A DNA stretch of 64,000 nt from DATFQE01 sp963739085 (GTDB taxonomy: Bacteria; Actinomycetota; Thermoleophilia; Gaiellales; Gaiellaceae): contig CAVTZA010000004.1 of assembly GCA_963739085.1 (NCBI GenBank), forward strand, positions 62,001-126,000, in the 5' to 3' direction. The notes beneath the pieces are model-generated. The model searched no databases. It was not told the origin of the DNA and was given only the letters and a program-made list of their open reading frames with translations. Below, piece by piece: positions 18,261 to 27,936 of the stretch. A program made the translations under genes and the position numbers. How positions within the stretch are numbered: position 1 is the stretch's first letter; each line of letters starts with the position of its first letter.

Positions 18261-19862
18261 GTGTCGACCACGCTCGTCTCCCCGCCGGGCTCGGAGCTCG
18301 TCCTCGGCCGCTACCGCCCGCTCCGCCCGCTGGGGAGCGGCGGCGCGGGATCGGTCTGGCTCGCCCGTGACGAGGCGTCGGGCCTCGACGTCGCGCTCAA
18401 GCTCGTCCCACGCGAGGGCAAGCCCGCCGCCCGCGCCGAGCGCGAGGCCGCCACCGCCGCCCGGTTGAGGCACCCCAACTGCCTGCGCGCGTTCGCGCTC
18501 GCCCACGACGAGCGCCACGTCTACATCGCGTACGAGTACGTCCCGGGCCACACCCTCCGTCAGCGCATGCGCGAGGGCACGCTCACCGACCGGGAGCTCG
18601 TCGAGGCGGCGGCGCAGGTGCTCGACGGCCTTGCGCACGCGCACCGGAACGGGATCGTGCACCGCGACGTCAAGCCGTCGAACGTCCTGCTGGAGGACGG
18701 CGAGGCGATCCACGCGCGACTGTCCGACTTCGGCCTCGCCCACTTCGAGGAGGCCGAGACGCTCACGGCGCAGGGCGACGTGCCCGGCACGCTCGCGTAC
18801 ATCTCGCCCGAGCGCCTCCGCGGGAATCCGGGCACGCCTGCCGCGGACATCTGGGCGGTCGGTGTCCTGCTCTGGGAGGCGCTCGCCGCACGGCATCCCT
18901 TCCTGACCGGATCGCCCGTGGAGATGGCCCGGAAGATCGAGGTGGGCCCGCCGCCGCTGAGCCAGGCGCGGCCGGACCTCCCCGACGCCCTCGTCAAGCT
19001 CGTCGCACGCGCCACGGCGCTCGAGCCGGCGCGAAGACCCGCAGCCGACCGCCTGGCCGCCGGCCTACGACACTCGGTCGAGACCCCGCGAAAGCGGCAG
19101 GCGCCGGCGAAGAGGGAGCAACACGCTCAGAGCCCGCTCCCGGACGTCCACAGGATCACGGCGCCGATCCTGGCGGCCGTGGTCACCGGCTGGAGCACCT
19201 CCGCCTTGCCCTTCTTCCCGACCGGCTGGCCGCTCGGCCTCGCCGCCCTCGCCGCCGGGCTGACCGCGCTCCGGCCGCGGGCAGGTCTCGCATTGGCGCT
19301 CACCGCGCCTGTGTTCCCGCTCGGAAACCTCTCGGAGGGCGTCGCACTGCTCTATGCAGCCGCCGCCACGGTCTGGCTCGCGCTGTCATGGCGTACTCCA
19401 CGCGAGGCGCTCCTGCCGGCGATCGGACCGCTCCTCGGCCTCGTCTCGCTGCTGGCGCTGCTCCCCCTGCTGCTGGGCACCGTCACGAGCACGACGCGCC
19501 GCGCCCTCTACGCTGCCATGGCGGTCGTTCTGGCGACGATCGTCGCGGGCATCCGTCGCTCGCCTCTTCCGCTAACGGGAGAGGGGCCGCCGCTCGTACC
19601 GCTCGCGGGGCTCAGCGGACCGTCGGAAGCGGCGAGACGGCTGCTCGACGCCGTTCCCGCCGTCCTCGCCTTCGAGCTGGTCGTGCTGGCGGTCGCGGCG
19701 GCCGCGCTGCCGTACATCGCGAGACGGAGTCTCTGGGAGCTCGCAGGCTTCGGCGCGGCGCTGATGGCGGCGCTCCTGCTGCCCGATCCGCGCATCGCCG
19801 CGCTGCCCGCCGTCGCGGCCGTCTGGCTGACCTGTGGGGTGTACGCGCTGAAGCGTGGGTGA
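18261..19862 (+). CDS. Serine/threonine protein kinase with multi-pass membrane C-terminus
   Basis: A 533-aa Hanks-type kinase. GSGGAGSVW (P-loop), ALKLVP (Lys near 46), HRDVKPSN (Asp near 136), DFGLAH and APE-like ISPERL are present, so it should be active. After a basic linker (about 270-290) the C-terminal half is a string of hydrophobic segments, at least seven likely TM helices, with no PASTA or other named sensor. This membrane bundle is unusual for an STPK. It stands 30 bases before fhaA and opens the signalling/cell-wall operon, in the position where one would look for PknA, though PknA has only one TM helix. Confidence 0.88.
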   Translation: MSTTLVSPPGSELVLGRYRPLRPLGSGGAGSVWLARDEASGLDVALKLVPREGKPAARAEREAATAARLRHPNCLRAFALAHDERHVYIAYEYVPGHTLRQRMREGTLTDRELVEAAAQVLDGLAHAHRNGIVHRDVKPSNVLLEDGEAIHARLSDFGLAHFEEAETLTAQGDVPGTLAYISPERLRGNPGTPAADIWAVGVLLWEALAARHPFLTGSPVEMARKIEVGPPPLSQARPDLPDALVKLVARATALEPARRPAADRLAAGLRHSVETPRKRQAPAKREQHAQSPLPDVHRITAPILAAVVTGWSTSALPFFPTGWPLGLAALAAGLTALRPRAGLALALTAPVFPLGNLSEGVALLYAAAATVWLALSWRTPREALLPAIGPLLGLVSLLALLPLLLGTVTSTTRRALYAAMAVVLATIVAGIRRSPLPLTGEGPPLVPLAGLSGPSEAARRLLDAVPAVLAFELVVLAVAAAALPYIARRSLWELAGFGAALMAALLLPDPRIAALPAVAAVWLTCGVYALKRG

Positions 19863-19892
19863 CCGCGCTTCCCCCTCGTTACCCTTCCGCGC

Positions 19893-20669
19893 GTGAGCAT
19901 GCTTCGCACGATCGAGGGCAAGATCGAGTCCCTCTTCGAGGGCGTCTTCGGCCGGGCGTTCCGCACCCACGTGCAGCCAGTCGAGATCGCGCGCAGACTG
20001 GCGAAGGAGATGGACGACCACCGCACGGTGTCGGTCTCGCGGGTGTATGTCCCGAACGAGTACACGATCTACCTCGCGCCGCAGGACCGGGAGCAGTTCG
20101 AGAGCTACGAGAGCTCGCTGCTGATCGAGCTCCAGGACTACCTCTCCGAGCAGGCCAGGCGGGAGCGCTACGCCCTGCTCTCCCCGCCGAAAGTGCTGAT
20201 GGAGACGGACGAGGACCTGGACATGGGCTGGTTCGGAATCGCGACGCGGATGGTGCAGCCGAAGGGCCGCCCGCCGGAGGAAGGGACGCCCGCGCCACAG
20301 GAGGAGCCGGGCGCGACGATGGTCTACAAGCCGAAGGCGCCGCCGCCGACCGAGGTCGCCACCCCGGAGGAGCTCGGCGTCGAGCGCGAGATCGTCTCGC
20401 TCACCGCTGACGGCGAGCGGCACGTGCTCGACAAGCGCAGCGTCGTCCTCGGCCGCTCACGGGATTGCGACATCCGCATCGACGACCCCAACGTCTCGCG
20501 CCACCACGCCGAGATCCGCCAGGAGGGCGCGACCTACTGGATCGTCGATCTCGGCTCGACCAACGGCATGGAGGTCAACGGTCGCCGCGTCAAGCGCGCG
20601 AAGCTCGAGGATGCCGACCGCATCAACCTGGGCTCGACCGAGCTCACCTTCGGCCGCAGCTTCCAGTGA
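19893..20669 (+). CDS. fhaA: FhaA-type protein: DUF3662 plus FHA domain
   Basis: A 258-aa phosphothreonine-binding adaptor. The N-terminal DUF3662 domain (FEGVFGRAFRTHVQPVEIARRL) is followed by a Pro/Glu-rich linker and a C-terminal FHA domain with VVLGRSRDCDIRI, SRHHAEI and LGSTNGMEVNG. In Mycobacterium the homologue binds the phosphorylated pseudokinase MviN and modulates peptidoglycan synthesis at the poles. Order FhaA-FhaB-PstP-RodA-PbpA-PknB matches the mycobacterial locus. GTG start; its stop overlaps fhaB (GTGA). Confidence 0.93.
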   Translation: MSMLRTIEGKIESLFEGVFGRAFRTHVQPVEIARRLAKEMDDHRTVSVSRVYVPNEYTIYLAPQDREQFESYESSLLIELQDYLSEQARRERYALLSPPKVLMETDEDLDMGWFGIATRMVQPKGRPPEEGTPAPQEEPGATMVYKPKAPPPTEVATPEELGVEREIVSLTADGERHVLDKRSVVLGRSRDCDIRIDDPNVSRHHAEIRQEGATYWIVDLGSTNGMEVNGRRVKRAKLEDADRINLGSTELTFGRSFQ

Positions 20670-21151
20670 TCGCCGTCTCCACGGTCGACGTCGAGGAGCT
20701 GCTGCTCGGGTTGAAGATCGCCTTCCTCGTGCTCCTGTACCTGTTCATCTGGCGGATCGTCCGCACGGCCAGCAAGGATCTCCGTCTGCCGCAGGAGAGC
20801 TTCATCCTCGACCCCGAGCAAGCTGCCGCGCTGCGCAAGCCGGAGGAGTTCCAGACGGGCGAGCTGGTCGTGATCCAGAGCCCGGCCCTCGTGGAGGGCG
20901 AGCGGTACACGCTCAACTCTGCGGCGCTCACGATCGGTCGCAGCCGCGAGAACGACGTCTCGCTCGACGCGGACGAGTTCGCCTCCTCTCGGCACGCGCG
21001 CGTCGAGCCCAGGCGCGACGGGGTCTGGCTCGAAGACGTGGACTCCACGAACGGCACCTTCCTCAACGGCGCGCAGGTCAACCGGCCGCGGGCGCTGAAG
21101 CCGGGGGACGTGATCCGCGTAGGTGAGACCGACCTGAGGTTCGAGCAGTGA
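20666..21151 (+). CDS. fhaB: FhaB/FipA-type membrane FHA protein
   Basis: A 161-aa protein with one N-terminal membrane helix (LLGLKIAFLVLLYLFIWRIV) and a C-terminal FHA domain (LTIGRSRENDVSLD, SSRHARVE, DSTNGTFLNG). In mycobacteria the homologue is phosphorylated by the locus kinases and recruits division factors. The GTG at 20666 overlaps the fhaA stop and is preferred over the longer open frame beginning 20465, which lies inside fhaA. Confidence 0.92.
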   Translation: MIAVSTVDVEELLLGLKIAFLVLLYLFIWRIVRTASKDLRLPQESFILDPEQAAALRKPEEFQTGELVVIQSPALVEGERYTLNSAALTIGRSRENDVSLDADEFASSRHARVEPRRDGVWLEDVDSTNGTFLNGAQVNRPRALKPGDVIRVGETDLRFEQ

Positions 21152-22170
21152 CGCTCCGCACCGCACACCTGACCCACCCGGGCCGCAAGCGCCGCCACAA
21201 CGAGGACTCGTACATTCACGAGCCGCCGCTGTTCGCGGTCGCGGACGGCATGGGCGGCGCGAAGGCCGGCGAGGTCGCCTCCGGCCTGGCGGTCGACGCG
21301 CTGAGGCTTCGCCCGGACATCGGCGGCGACGCCAAGGCCTACGTGGTCGACCTGATTCAGGAGGCGAACCGGCGCGTCTACACGCGCGCCACCGAGGACG
21401 CGTCCGCCGCGGGCATGGGAACGACGATGACCGTCGCGCTGGTCGACGACGACGCCGGCCGCGTGACGATCGGGCACGTGGGCGACTCGAGGGCGTACCG
21501 CGTCCGCGACGGGAAGCTCGAGCAGCTGACCGACGACCACTCGCTCGTCGGCGAGCTGATCCGCAGCGGCAAGCTCACGCGCGAGGAGGCCCACGTGCAC
21601 CCCCAGCGATCGGTGATCACACGCGCGCTCGGCACCGATCCGGACGTCGACGTCGACACCTTCGTCGTCGACGCCCGACCGGGCGACACGTTCCTGATCT
21701 GCTCCGACGGGCTCAGCTCGATGGTCAGCGACCAGACGATCCTCGACGTCGTGCGCGAGCACCCGCGCGACTTGCAGGCGGCGGCGAAGGGGCTGATCGC
21801 GGCGGCGAACCGCGGCGGCGGCGACGACAACATCACGGTCGTCGTCTTCGCCCTCGACGCCGAGGGTGAGGTCGACGGCGACGGCGCGACCCTACGCATG
21901 GAGGCGATTCCGCCGCCGAGCGAGGAGGAGAGCGAGTCCGACGACGAGGACACGCTCTCCGGCCTGGAAGCCGCCCCCGCGGTCGGGACGATGGTCGTGA
22001 GCGTCGACGAGCTTCAGCAGCAGGCAGCGGCCGACGAGGACGCCGCGGACGAGCACCGCCGCGCGTGGCGGGGAAGCGTGCTCGCACTGGTCGCCCTGCT
22101 CGCCTTCCTCGCCGTGCTGGCGCTGCTGCTGCTGTGGGCGGCCGCGAACGGCGGGATTGCGGTGCCGTGA
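21148..22170 (+). CDS. pstP: PP2C-family Ser/Thr phosphatase PstP
   Basis: A 340-aa metal-dependent phosphatase that reverses the kinases of this cluster. Motifs in order: RRHNEDS, ADGMGGAKAGE, GHVGDSRAY, ITRALG, CSDGLSSMV and GGGDDNITVVV; all metal-binding aspartates are visible. An acidic linker leads to a single C-terminal membrane helix (SVLALVALLAFLAVLALLLLW), so the catalytic domain is cytoplasmic. GTG start overlaps fhaB; stop overlaps rodA. Confidence 0.94.
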   Translation: MTLRTAHLTHPGRKRRHNEDSYIHEPPLFAVADGMGGAKAGEVASGLAVDALRLRPDIGGDAKAYVVDLIQEANRRVYTRATEDASAAGMGTTMTVALVDDDAGRVTIGHVGDSRAYRVRDGKLEQLTDDHSLVGELIRSGKLTREEAHVHPQRSVITRALGTDPDVDVDTFVVDARPGDTFLICSDGLSSMVSDQTILDVVREHPRDLQAAAKGLIAAANRGGGDDNITVVVFALDAEGEVDGDGATLRMEAIPPPSEEESESDDEDTLSGLEAAPAVGTMVVSVDELQQQAAADEDAADEHRRAWRGSVLALVALLAFLAVLALLLLWAAANGGIAVP

Positions 22171-23432
22171 GCTACCGGAACCGCGAGCTGCTCAACCTGA
22201 CGCTCGTCGGCGTGCTGACCGCGATCGGCTTCGCCAGCGTGTACATCGCCCGGCAGGAGGTCGTCTCGACGAGCTCGCTGTCGTACGCGGGCTTCTTCTT
22301 CACGCTCTACCTGGCCGCGCACATCGTTGCGCGCGTCTGCGTGCCGAACGCCGACCCGTACCTGCTGCCGATCGCCGCCCTGCTCACCGCGATCGGCGTG
22401 ACGGAGATCTACCGCCTGAACCCCGACGACGCCTTCCGCCAGGGGCTGTGGGTCGTGATCGGCGTCGGGCTCTTCTCGTTCACGCTCTTCATCCTCCGCC
22501 GCGACTTCCGGCGGATCGAGAGCTACCGCTACCTGTTCGGCCTGACCGCGCTGATCCTGCTCGTCCTGCCCGCGCTGCCCGGGATCGGGCGGACCATCAA
22601 CGGCGCGAACCTCTGGGTGGGGATCGGGCCGTTGCAGCTCCAGCCCGGCGAGCTGGCAAAGATCATGCTGATCGTCTTCCTGGCCGGCTACCTGCGCGAG
22701 AAGCGCGAGGTGCTCGCCCAGGGGCGGCTGAAGGACTTCGGCCCGCTGCTCGTGATCTGGGGCGGCGCGATGCTCGTCCTCTTCCAGACCAACGACCTGG
22801 GCAGCGGTCTTCTCTACTTCGGGATCTTCCTCGCGATGCTCTACGTCGCGACCGCCCGCGGCTGGTTCGTGGTCGCCGGCGCCGCCCTCTTCCTCGTCGG
22901 CGCGTCCGTCCTCTACCAGATCGTCCCGCGCGTCCAGGAGCGCGTGACGGTGTGGTGGGACCCCTGGCCGCACGCGCAGGACGAGGGCTACCAGATCGTC
23001 CAGTCCGCCTACTCGATGGGGAACGGCGGCTTCGGGGGCACCGGGCTCGGCAAGGGGACGTTCACGACGGTGCAGGGCGACTACGTGATCCCGTTCCTGA
23101 AGACCGACTTCATCTACTCCGCGCTCGCGCAGGAGCTCGGGCTCGTCGGCTCCGCCGCGCTGCTGCTCGTCTACATGGTGTTCGTGCTGCGCGGCTTCAG
23201 GATCGCGCTGCTCGCGAGCGACGGCTTCTCGAAGCTGCTCGCCGTGGGGCTGACGTTCGGCTTCGCCCTGCAGACGTTCATCATCGTCGGCGGCGTGCTG
23301 CGGGTGATCCCGCTGACCGGAATCACGCTGCCCTTCGTCAGCTACGGCGGCTCGAGCCTGCTCGCGAACTTCCTCATGCTCGCGGGCCTCCTCCTCGTCT
23401 CCAACCGGGCCAACGCCCGCCGCGCGCCATGA
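22167..23432 (+). CDS. rodA: RodA/FtsW SEDS peptidoglycan glycosyltransferase
   Basis: A 421-aa multi-pass membrane protein of the SEDS family, which polymerises lipid II with a class B PBP partner. Typical features: GRTINGANLWV, LQPGELAKIMLIVFLAGYL (with the family Glu), QTNDLGSGLLYF (with the catalytic Asp region), and the C-terminal VSYGGSSLLANF. Start is GTG 22167 overlapping the pstP stop. The partner PBP follows with an ATGA overlap, so this pair is assigned to elongation (RodA) by comparison with the mycobacterial gene order. Confidence 0.93.
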   Translation: MSYRNRELLNLTLVGVLTAIGFASVYIARQEVVSTSSLSYAGFFFTLYLAAHIVARVCVPNADPYLLPIAALLTAIGVTEIYRLNPDDAFRQGLWVVIGVGLFSFTLFILRRDFRRIESYRYLFGLTALILLVLPALPGIGRTINGANLWVGIGPLQLQPGELAKIMLIVFLAGYLREKREVLAQGRLKDFGPLLVIWGGAMLVLFQTNDLGSGLLYFGIFLAMLYVATARGWFVVAGAALFLVGASVLYQIVPRVQERVTVWWDPWPHAQDEGYQIVQSAYSMGNGGFGGTGLGKGTFTTVQGDYVIPFLKTDFIYSALAQELGLVGSAALLLVYMVFVLRGFRIALLASDGFSKLLAVGLTFGFALQTFIIVGGVLRVIPLTGITLPFVSYGGSSLLANFLMLAGLLLVSNRANARRAP

Positions 23433-24922
23433 ATCGCCAGATCACCCGTGTCGCCGTGGTCGCACTCGTGCTGCTGTCCGCCTTGATCGTCGCCACGACC
23501 TACTGGCAGAGCTGGGCGGCGGCCAGCCTCGCCGACCGGCAGGACAACGCGATCCAGCGCGTCGCGCAGTTCCAGATCAAACGCGGGCAGATCTACGCGG
23601 CGGACGGCCGCACGCTGCTCGCGCGCCGCATCGCGCGGAAGGTGCAGGGCAAGACGCTCTACTTCCGCCGCTACCCCTACGGCGGCCTCTTCGCGCACGC
23701 CGTCGGCTACTCCACGCAGGTGCGCTCGCGTGCCGGCCTCGAGCGCTCGATGAACGACTACCTCACGGCCTCGAACGCGAACCTGAGCACCGTCCTCGAC
23801 CGGACGTTCGACAAGCTCCGCGGCGCGACCATCGAGGGCAACGACGTGATCCTGACGCTGCGCCCCGGCGCCCAGCGGGTCGCCTACCAGCAGCTGGCAG
23901 GTCGCTGCGGGGCGGTCGTCGCGCTCGAGCCGAAGACCGGCCGCGTGCTGGTGATGGCGTCGTCGCCCACGTACGACCCCAACCTGATGGACCGGCCGGG
24001 CGGTTACGCGAAGATTCTCAGGACGAGGGCGCCGTGCACGTCGCCGTCGCCGCTCGTCAACCGGACGACCTTCGGGCAGTACATCCCCGGCTCGGTCTTC
24101 AAGGTCGTGACGGCATCGGCCGCCCTCGACACCGGCCGCTTCACGCCGGAGTCGTCGTTCGTCGATCCGGGTTACTGCGTCGAGTACGGCCGCAAGGTGA
24201 CGAACTACTCCGACCAGAGCGGCCCGGAGGTGTTCGGCCGGGTCTCCTTGGTCCAGGCGCTCGTGAACTCGATCAACTCGGTCTTCTGCAACATCGGCAA
24301 GCAGATGGGGCCCAAGCCGATCGTCGACTACATGAAGCGCTACGGCTTCTACTCGGTGCCGCCGCTCGAGACGCCCGTGAACGAGCGACGGGCGAGCGGC
24401 CTCTACAGCAAGGGCAAGCTGTTCGAGCCCGAGAACGCGGGCCAGGTCGACCCCGGGCGGCTCGCCTTCGGGCAGGAGCGGCTGCAGGTGACGCCGCTCC
24501 AGATGGCGATGGTGGCCGCCGGCGTCGCCAACAAGGGCGTCGTCATGGAGCCGTTCGTGGTGCAGAAGATCCGCGCGCCGGACGGTCAGACGATCCGCAA
24601 GACGAAGCCGCACGAGCTCGGCCGCGCGATCAGCCCGAAGACGGCGGAGGAGCTCACCTCGATGATGACGCAGGTCGTCCAGAGCGGCACCGGCACCAAC
24701 GCGCAGATCCCGGGCGTGACCGTGGCGGGCAAGACCGGCACCGCCGAGACCGGTGTCGCGGGCCGCAACACGGTGTGGTTCATCACCTTCGCGCCCGCCG
24801 AGGATCCGAAGATCGCCGTCGCCGTCATGGTCGAGCAGCAGGACAGCACCGGCGGGCAGACGTCCGCTCCGATCGCAAAGGCCGTTTTGCAGGCACTTCT
24901 CCCGTCCCAGTCGAATACCTAA
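23429..24922 (+). CDS. pbpA: Class B penicillin-binding protein (PbpA-like transpeptidase)
   Basis: A 497-aa bitopic transpeptidase, partner of the SEDS protein upstream. One N-terminal membrane helix (VAVVALVLLSALIVATTYW), a dimerisation region with QRVAQFQIKRGQIYA, then the penicillin-binding domain with PGSVFK (Ser near 222), SIN (Ser near 281) and KTGTAE (Lys near 435). Length matches mycobacterial PbpA (about 490). It crosslinks peptidoglycan outside the membrane. It is followed after 19 bases by pknB. Confidence 0.94.
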   Translation: MNRQITRVAVVALVLLSALIVATTYWQSWAAASLADRQDNAIQRVAQFQIKRGQIYAADGRTLLARRIARKVQGKTLYFRRYPYGGLFAHAVGYSTQVRSRAGLERSMNDYLTASNANLSTVLDRTFDKLRGATIEGNDVILTLRPGAQRVAYQQLAGRCGAVVALEPKTGRVLVMASSPTYDPNLMDRPGGYAKILRTRAPCTSPSPLVNRTTFGQYIPGSVFKVVTASAALDTGRFTPESSFVDPGYCVEYGRKVTNYSDQSGPEVFGRVSLVQALVNSINSVFCNIGKQMGPKPIVDYMKRYGFYSVPPLETPVNERRASGLYSKGKLFEPENAGQVDPGRLAFGQERLQVTPLQMAMVAAGVANKGVVMEPFVVQKIRAPDGQTIRKTKPHELGRAISPKTAEELTSMMTQVVQSGTGTNAQIPGVTVAGKTGTAETGVAGRNTVWFITFAPAEDPKIAVAVMVEQQDSTGGQTSAPIAKAVLQALLPSQSNT

Positions 24923-24941
24923 CCTTGCGGATCAACGGGCC

Positions 24942-26861
24942 ATGGCCGTCCAGGACACCCTGATCAACACCCTCTTCGACGAGCGCTACCGGATCATCCG
25001 GCGGCTCGGATCGGGTGGGATGGCCAACGTCTACCTCGCCGAGGACGAAGAGCTCGGCCGCCGCGTGGCGATCAAGGTGCTCGACGAGAAGCATGCGATG
25101 GACGAGCAGTTCGTCGAGCGCTTCCGCCGCGAGGCCAAGAACGCGGCCTCGCTCTCGCACCCGAACATCGTCTCGATCTACGACCGCGGCGAGGCAGAGG
25201 GCACGTTCTACATCGCCATGGAGTACGTCGAGGGCCGCACGCTCAAGGACCTGATCGTGGCGCACGGCCCGCTCCCGGTCGACCAGGCGGTCTCGTACGC
25301 GCGCCAGATCCTGAGCGCGCTCCGCTTCGCGCACCGGAAGGGCATCGTCCACCGCGACATCAAGCCGCACAACGTGCTCGTCGACGGCGACGGCCGGCTC
25401 AAGGTGACGGACTTCGGGATCGCGCGCGCGGGCGCCAGCCAGATGACCGAGGCGGGCTCGATCATCGGAACCGCGCAGTACCTCTCTCCCGAGCAGGCGC
25501 GCGGAGCACCGGTCGACCAGCGTTCCGACCTCTACTCCGTCGGCGTCGTGCTCAACGAGATGCTCACGGGCGCCGTGCCGTTCACCGGCGACACCCCGGT
25601 CGAGATCGCCATGAAGCACATCTCGGCGGTGCCGAAGCCGCCGTCGGCGAGCAGGCCCGACGTGCCCGAGGACCTCGACCTCGTCACGCTGCGCGCCCTC
25701 GCGAAGGACACGCGCGAGCGCTTCCAGACCGCCGAGGAGATGGATTCCGAGCTCGGTCGTGTGCTCGCGGGGCTCAGCGTGACCGACGCGACCGCCGACG
25801 CCGCGACCGCCGTCCTCGCGGGAGCGGGGGTGTCCGACGCGGCCCCGACCGCCGTCGTGCGACGGCAAACACCGCCTCCCTATGCCCCGAGCGGCGGCTA
25901 CCGCTACGACGAGCCGCCCCCGCCCGGACGCCGCTCGATCTGGCCTTGGCTGCTCGCGCTCGGCCTGGTCGTGGCCGCAGCCATCGCGGGGCTCTACGCG
26001 TACAACCGCATCCAGGACGAGCTCAACGCGAACAAGCCGGTCGCCGTCCCGTTGCTCGAGGGCAAGGAGGAGGCGCTCGCCGTGAACGACATCCTCGACC
26101 GGGATCTCGAGCCGCACGTGGTCCGCCAGTACCGGCCCGACGACACCGAGAAGGGCAAGGTCTTCGACCAGGATCCGGAGGCGGGCGAGCGCATCGAGCG
26201 CGAGAACATCGTCACGATCTACGTCTCCCAGGGGAAACGGAAGGTCGACGTGCCGACCGTGAAGGGCCTCAGCGTGGCCGAGGCCGTCGCCCGCCTCAAG
26301 GACGCCGGGCTCAACGCCAATCCCGTCGAGGTCTTCTCGACGCAGCCTGACGGCACGGTGATCGCGCAGGATCCGGCGCCGGGCAAGAGCGTGCCCGAGG
26401 GGACGACGGTGCGCATCAACGTCTCACAGGGCGAGAAGCCGATCGCCGTGCCCGACGTGGTCGGGCTCAGCTACGAGGACGCGAAGGCCGCGCTCGAGGA
26501 CGACGGCTTCATCGTCAAGCGCCAGGACCAGAACTCGAACATCCAGCCGAACACGGTGATCGACACGAGCCCGAAGACCGGGGCAGGCCTCCAGCGCGGC
26601 GCAACGGTCACCGTGATCGTCTCCAAGGGCCCCAAGGACGTGGCCGTCCCGGAGGTCGAGGGCCTGGACGAGGAGAGCGCGCGCACGAAGCTCGAGGACG
26701 CCGGCTTCACGGTGTCGGTCAGCGACCAGCCGACGGACGACCCCGCCAACGACGGCTTCGTGCTCGGGCAGGACCCGCAGGCCGGCGACCGCGCCGAGCC
26801 GGGCTCCTCCGTCGTCATCTTCGTCGGCCGTCTCTCCTCGGACGAGCCGCCGCCGGAGTGA
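24942..26861 (+). CDS. pknB: PASTA-domain Ser/Thr kinase PknB
   Basis: A 639-aa receptor kinase. Kinase domain (about 15-275): GSGGMANVY, VAIKVL (Lys45), HRDIKPHN (Asp139), DFGIAR. A juxtamembrane Thr-rich stretch, one TM helix (WLLALGLVVAAAIAGLYAY, about 334-353) and four PASTA repeats (about 367-636, each 66-69 aa) follow. PASTA domains sense muropeptides/lipid II, linking wall state to phosphorylation of division and synthesis enzymes. Stop overlaps the ddl GTG start (GTGA), tying D-Ala-D-Ala supply to the kinase operon. Confidence 0.95.
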   Translation: MAVQDTLINTLFDERYRIIRRLGSGGMANVYLAEDEELGRRVAIKVLDEKHAMDEQFVERFRREAKNAASLSHPNIVSIYDRGEAEGTFYIAMEYVEGRTLKDLIVAHGPLPVDQAVSYARQILSALRFAHRKGIVHRDIKPHNVLVDGDGRLKVTDFGIARAGASQMTEAGSIIGTAQYLSPEQARGAPVDQRSDLYSVGVVLNEMLTGAVPFTGDTPVEIAMKHISAVPKPPSASRPDVPEDLDLVTLRALAKDTRERFQTAEEMDSELGRVLAGLSVTDATADAATAVLAGAGVSDAAPTAVVRRQTPPPYAPSGGYRYDEPPPPGRRSIWPWLLALGLVVAAAIAGLYAYNRIQDELNANKPVAVPLLEGKEEALAVNDILDRDLEPHVVRQYRPDDTEKGKVFDQDPEAGERIERENIVTIYVSQGKRKVDVPTVKGLSVAEAVARLKDAGLNANPVEVFSTQPDGTVIAQDPAPGKSVPEGTTVRINVSQGEKPIAVPDVVGLSYEDAKAALEDDGFIVKRQDQNSNIQPNTVIDTSPKTGAGLQRGATVTVIVSKGPKDVAVPEVEGLDEESARTKLEDAGFTVSVSDQPTDDPANDGFVLGQDPQAGDRAEPGSSVVIFVGRLSSDEPPPE

Positions 26862-27936
26862 GCCGCAAGCCGCGCGTCGCCGTCGTGATGGGCGGCCGCT
26901 CGAGCGAGCACGAGATCTCGCTGGCGTCGGCCCAGTCGGTGCTCGCCGCCCTCGAGGGCGCCGGCTACGAGACCGTCGCGATCGAGATCGGCCGCAAGGG
27001 GCGGTGGGCGTTGGCAAGTAAACAGTCTGTTACTTGAACAGGAACACGCCGGCAGGGTGCGGGACCCGATCCAAGTAAACAGTCTGCAACTTGCGCCCGA
27101 CGACGCCCGGAGAGACGCTGCCGATCCCGACCGACCGCGCGGTGCCCACGGCCCTCGCGGAGGTCGACGTCGTGATCCCCGTCCTGCACGGGCCGTTCGG
27201 GGAGGACGGGACGGTGCAGGGGCTGTTCGAGCTCGCGGACGTGCCCTACGTCGGGCCTGGCGTGACGGCCTCGGCCGTCTGCATGGACAAGGACCTGTTC
27301 AAGAAGATCCTGCGCGACAGCGGGATCCCCGTCGCACGGCACCTGAAGGTACGCGAGGGCGACCCGTTCCAGAACCCGTACGGCTACCCGGTGTTCGTCA
27401 AGCCGGCGAGGCTCGGCTCGTCGGTGGGGATCACGAAGGCACACGACCCCGACGAGCTCGAGGAAGGCCTCCGGCTCGCGTTCAGGCACGACGAGAAGGT
27501 GCTGGTCGAGGAGTTCATCGCGGGCATCGAGGTCGAGTGCAGCGTGCTCGGCAACTTCGACGACCCGATCGCCTCGCTCCCGGGCGAGATCGTGCCCAAC
27601 GCCGAGTGGTACGACTTCTCGGCCAAGTACGACGAGGGTGGGATGGAGCTGATCGTCCCTGCGCGAATCCCGGACGACGCGCAGAAGCGCGTGCAGGACG
27701 TCTCGATCCAGGCGTTCCTCGCCACCGACTGCGAGGGGATGGCGCGCGCCGACTGCTTCGTGCGCGAGGACGGCGAGGTGATCGTCAACGAGCTCAACAC
27801 GATCCCGGGCTTCACAGCCACGAGCGTCTACGCGAAGCTCTTCGAGGCCTCGGGGATTCCCTACGCCGAGCTGCTCGAGCGCCTGATCCAGCTCGGGATC
27901 GAGCGTCACGAGCGACGCTCTCGCCTCGAGTACTAG
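26858..27936 (+). pseudogene. ddl: D-alanine-D-alanine ligase, interrupted near residue 57
   Basis: ATP-grasp ligase that makes the D-Ala-D-Ala dipeptide for peptidoglycan. The N-terminus in frame from GTG 26858 is typical (VAVVMGGRSSEHEISLASAQ, with the site-1 Glu) but stops at TGA 27035-27037. The rest (LPIPTDRAVPTALAEVDVVIPVLHGPFGEDGT..., PVFVKPARLGSSVGI, NELNTIPGFTA) is intact in another frame through 27936. Between them lies AT-richer DNA with two copies of a 22-base near-palindrome beginning CAAGTAAACAGTCTG (27015-27036, 27072-27093). A TTG at 27091 could restart translation, but the product would lack the N-terminal D-Ala site. Insertion, duplication or assembly error are all possible; a functional ddl is presumably needed somewhere. 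Confidence 0.75.
27015..27093. repeat. Two 22-bp near-palindromic repeats, 57 bp apart, inside ddl
   Basis: Copies at 27015-27036 and 27072-27093 share 20 of 22 bases (CAAGTAAACAGTCTG, then TT or CA, then ACTTG). The first is nearly palindromic: CAAGTAA at one end pairs with TTACTTG at the other. Both are far more AT-rich than their surroundings. They bracket a GC-rich 35-bp spacer. The pattern could be a tiny insertion with symmetrical ends, or a 57-bp tandem duplication; it coincides exactly with the break in ddl. Confidence 0.65.

Noticed and set aside
22157..24922. 921-codon frame joining rodA and pbpA
   Set aside because: The first part is an out-of-frame shadow of rodA; only the portion from 23429 is the real pbpA.
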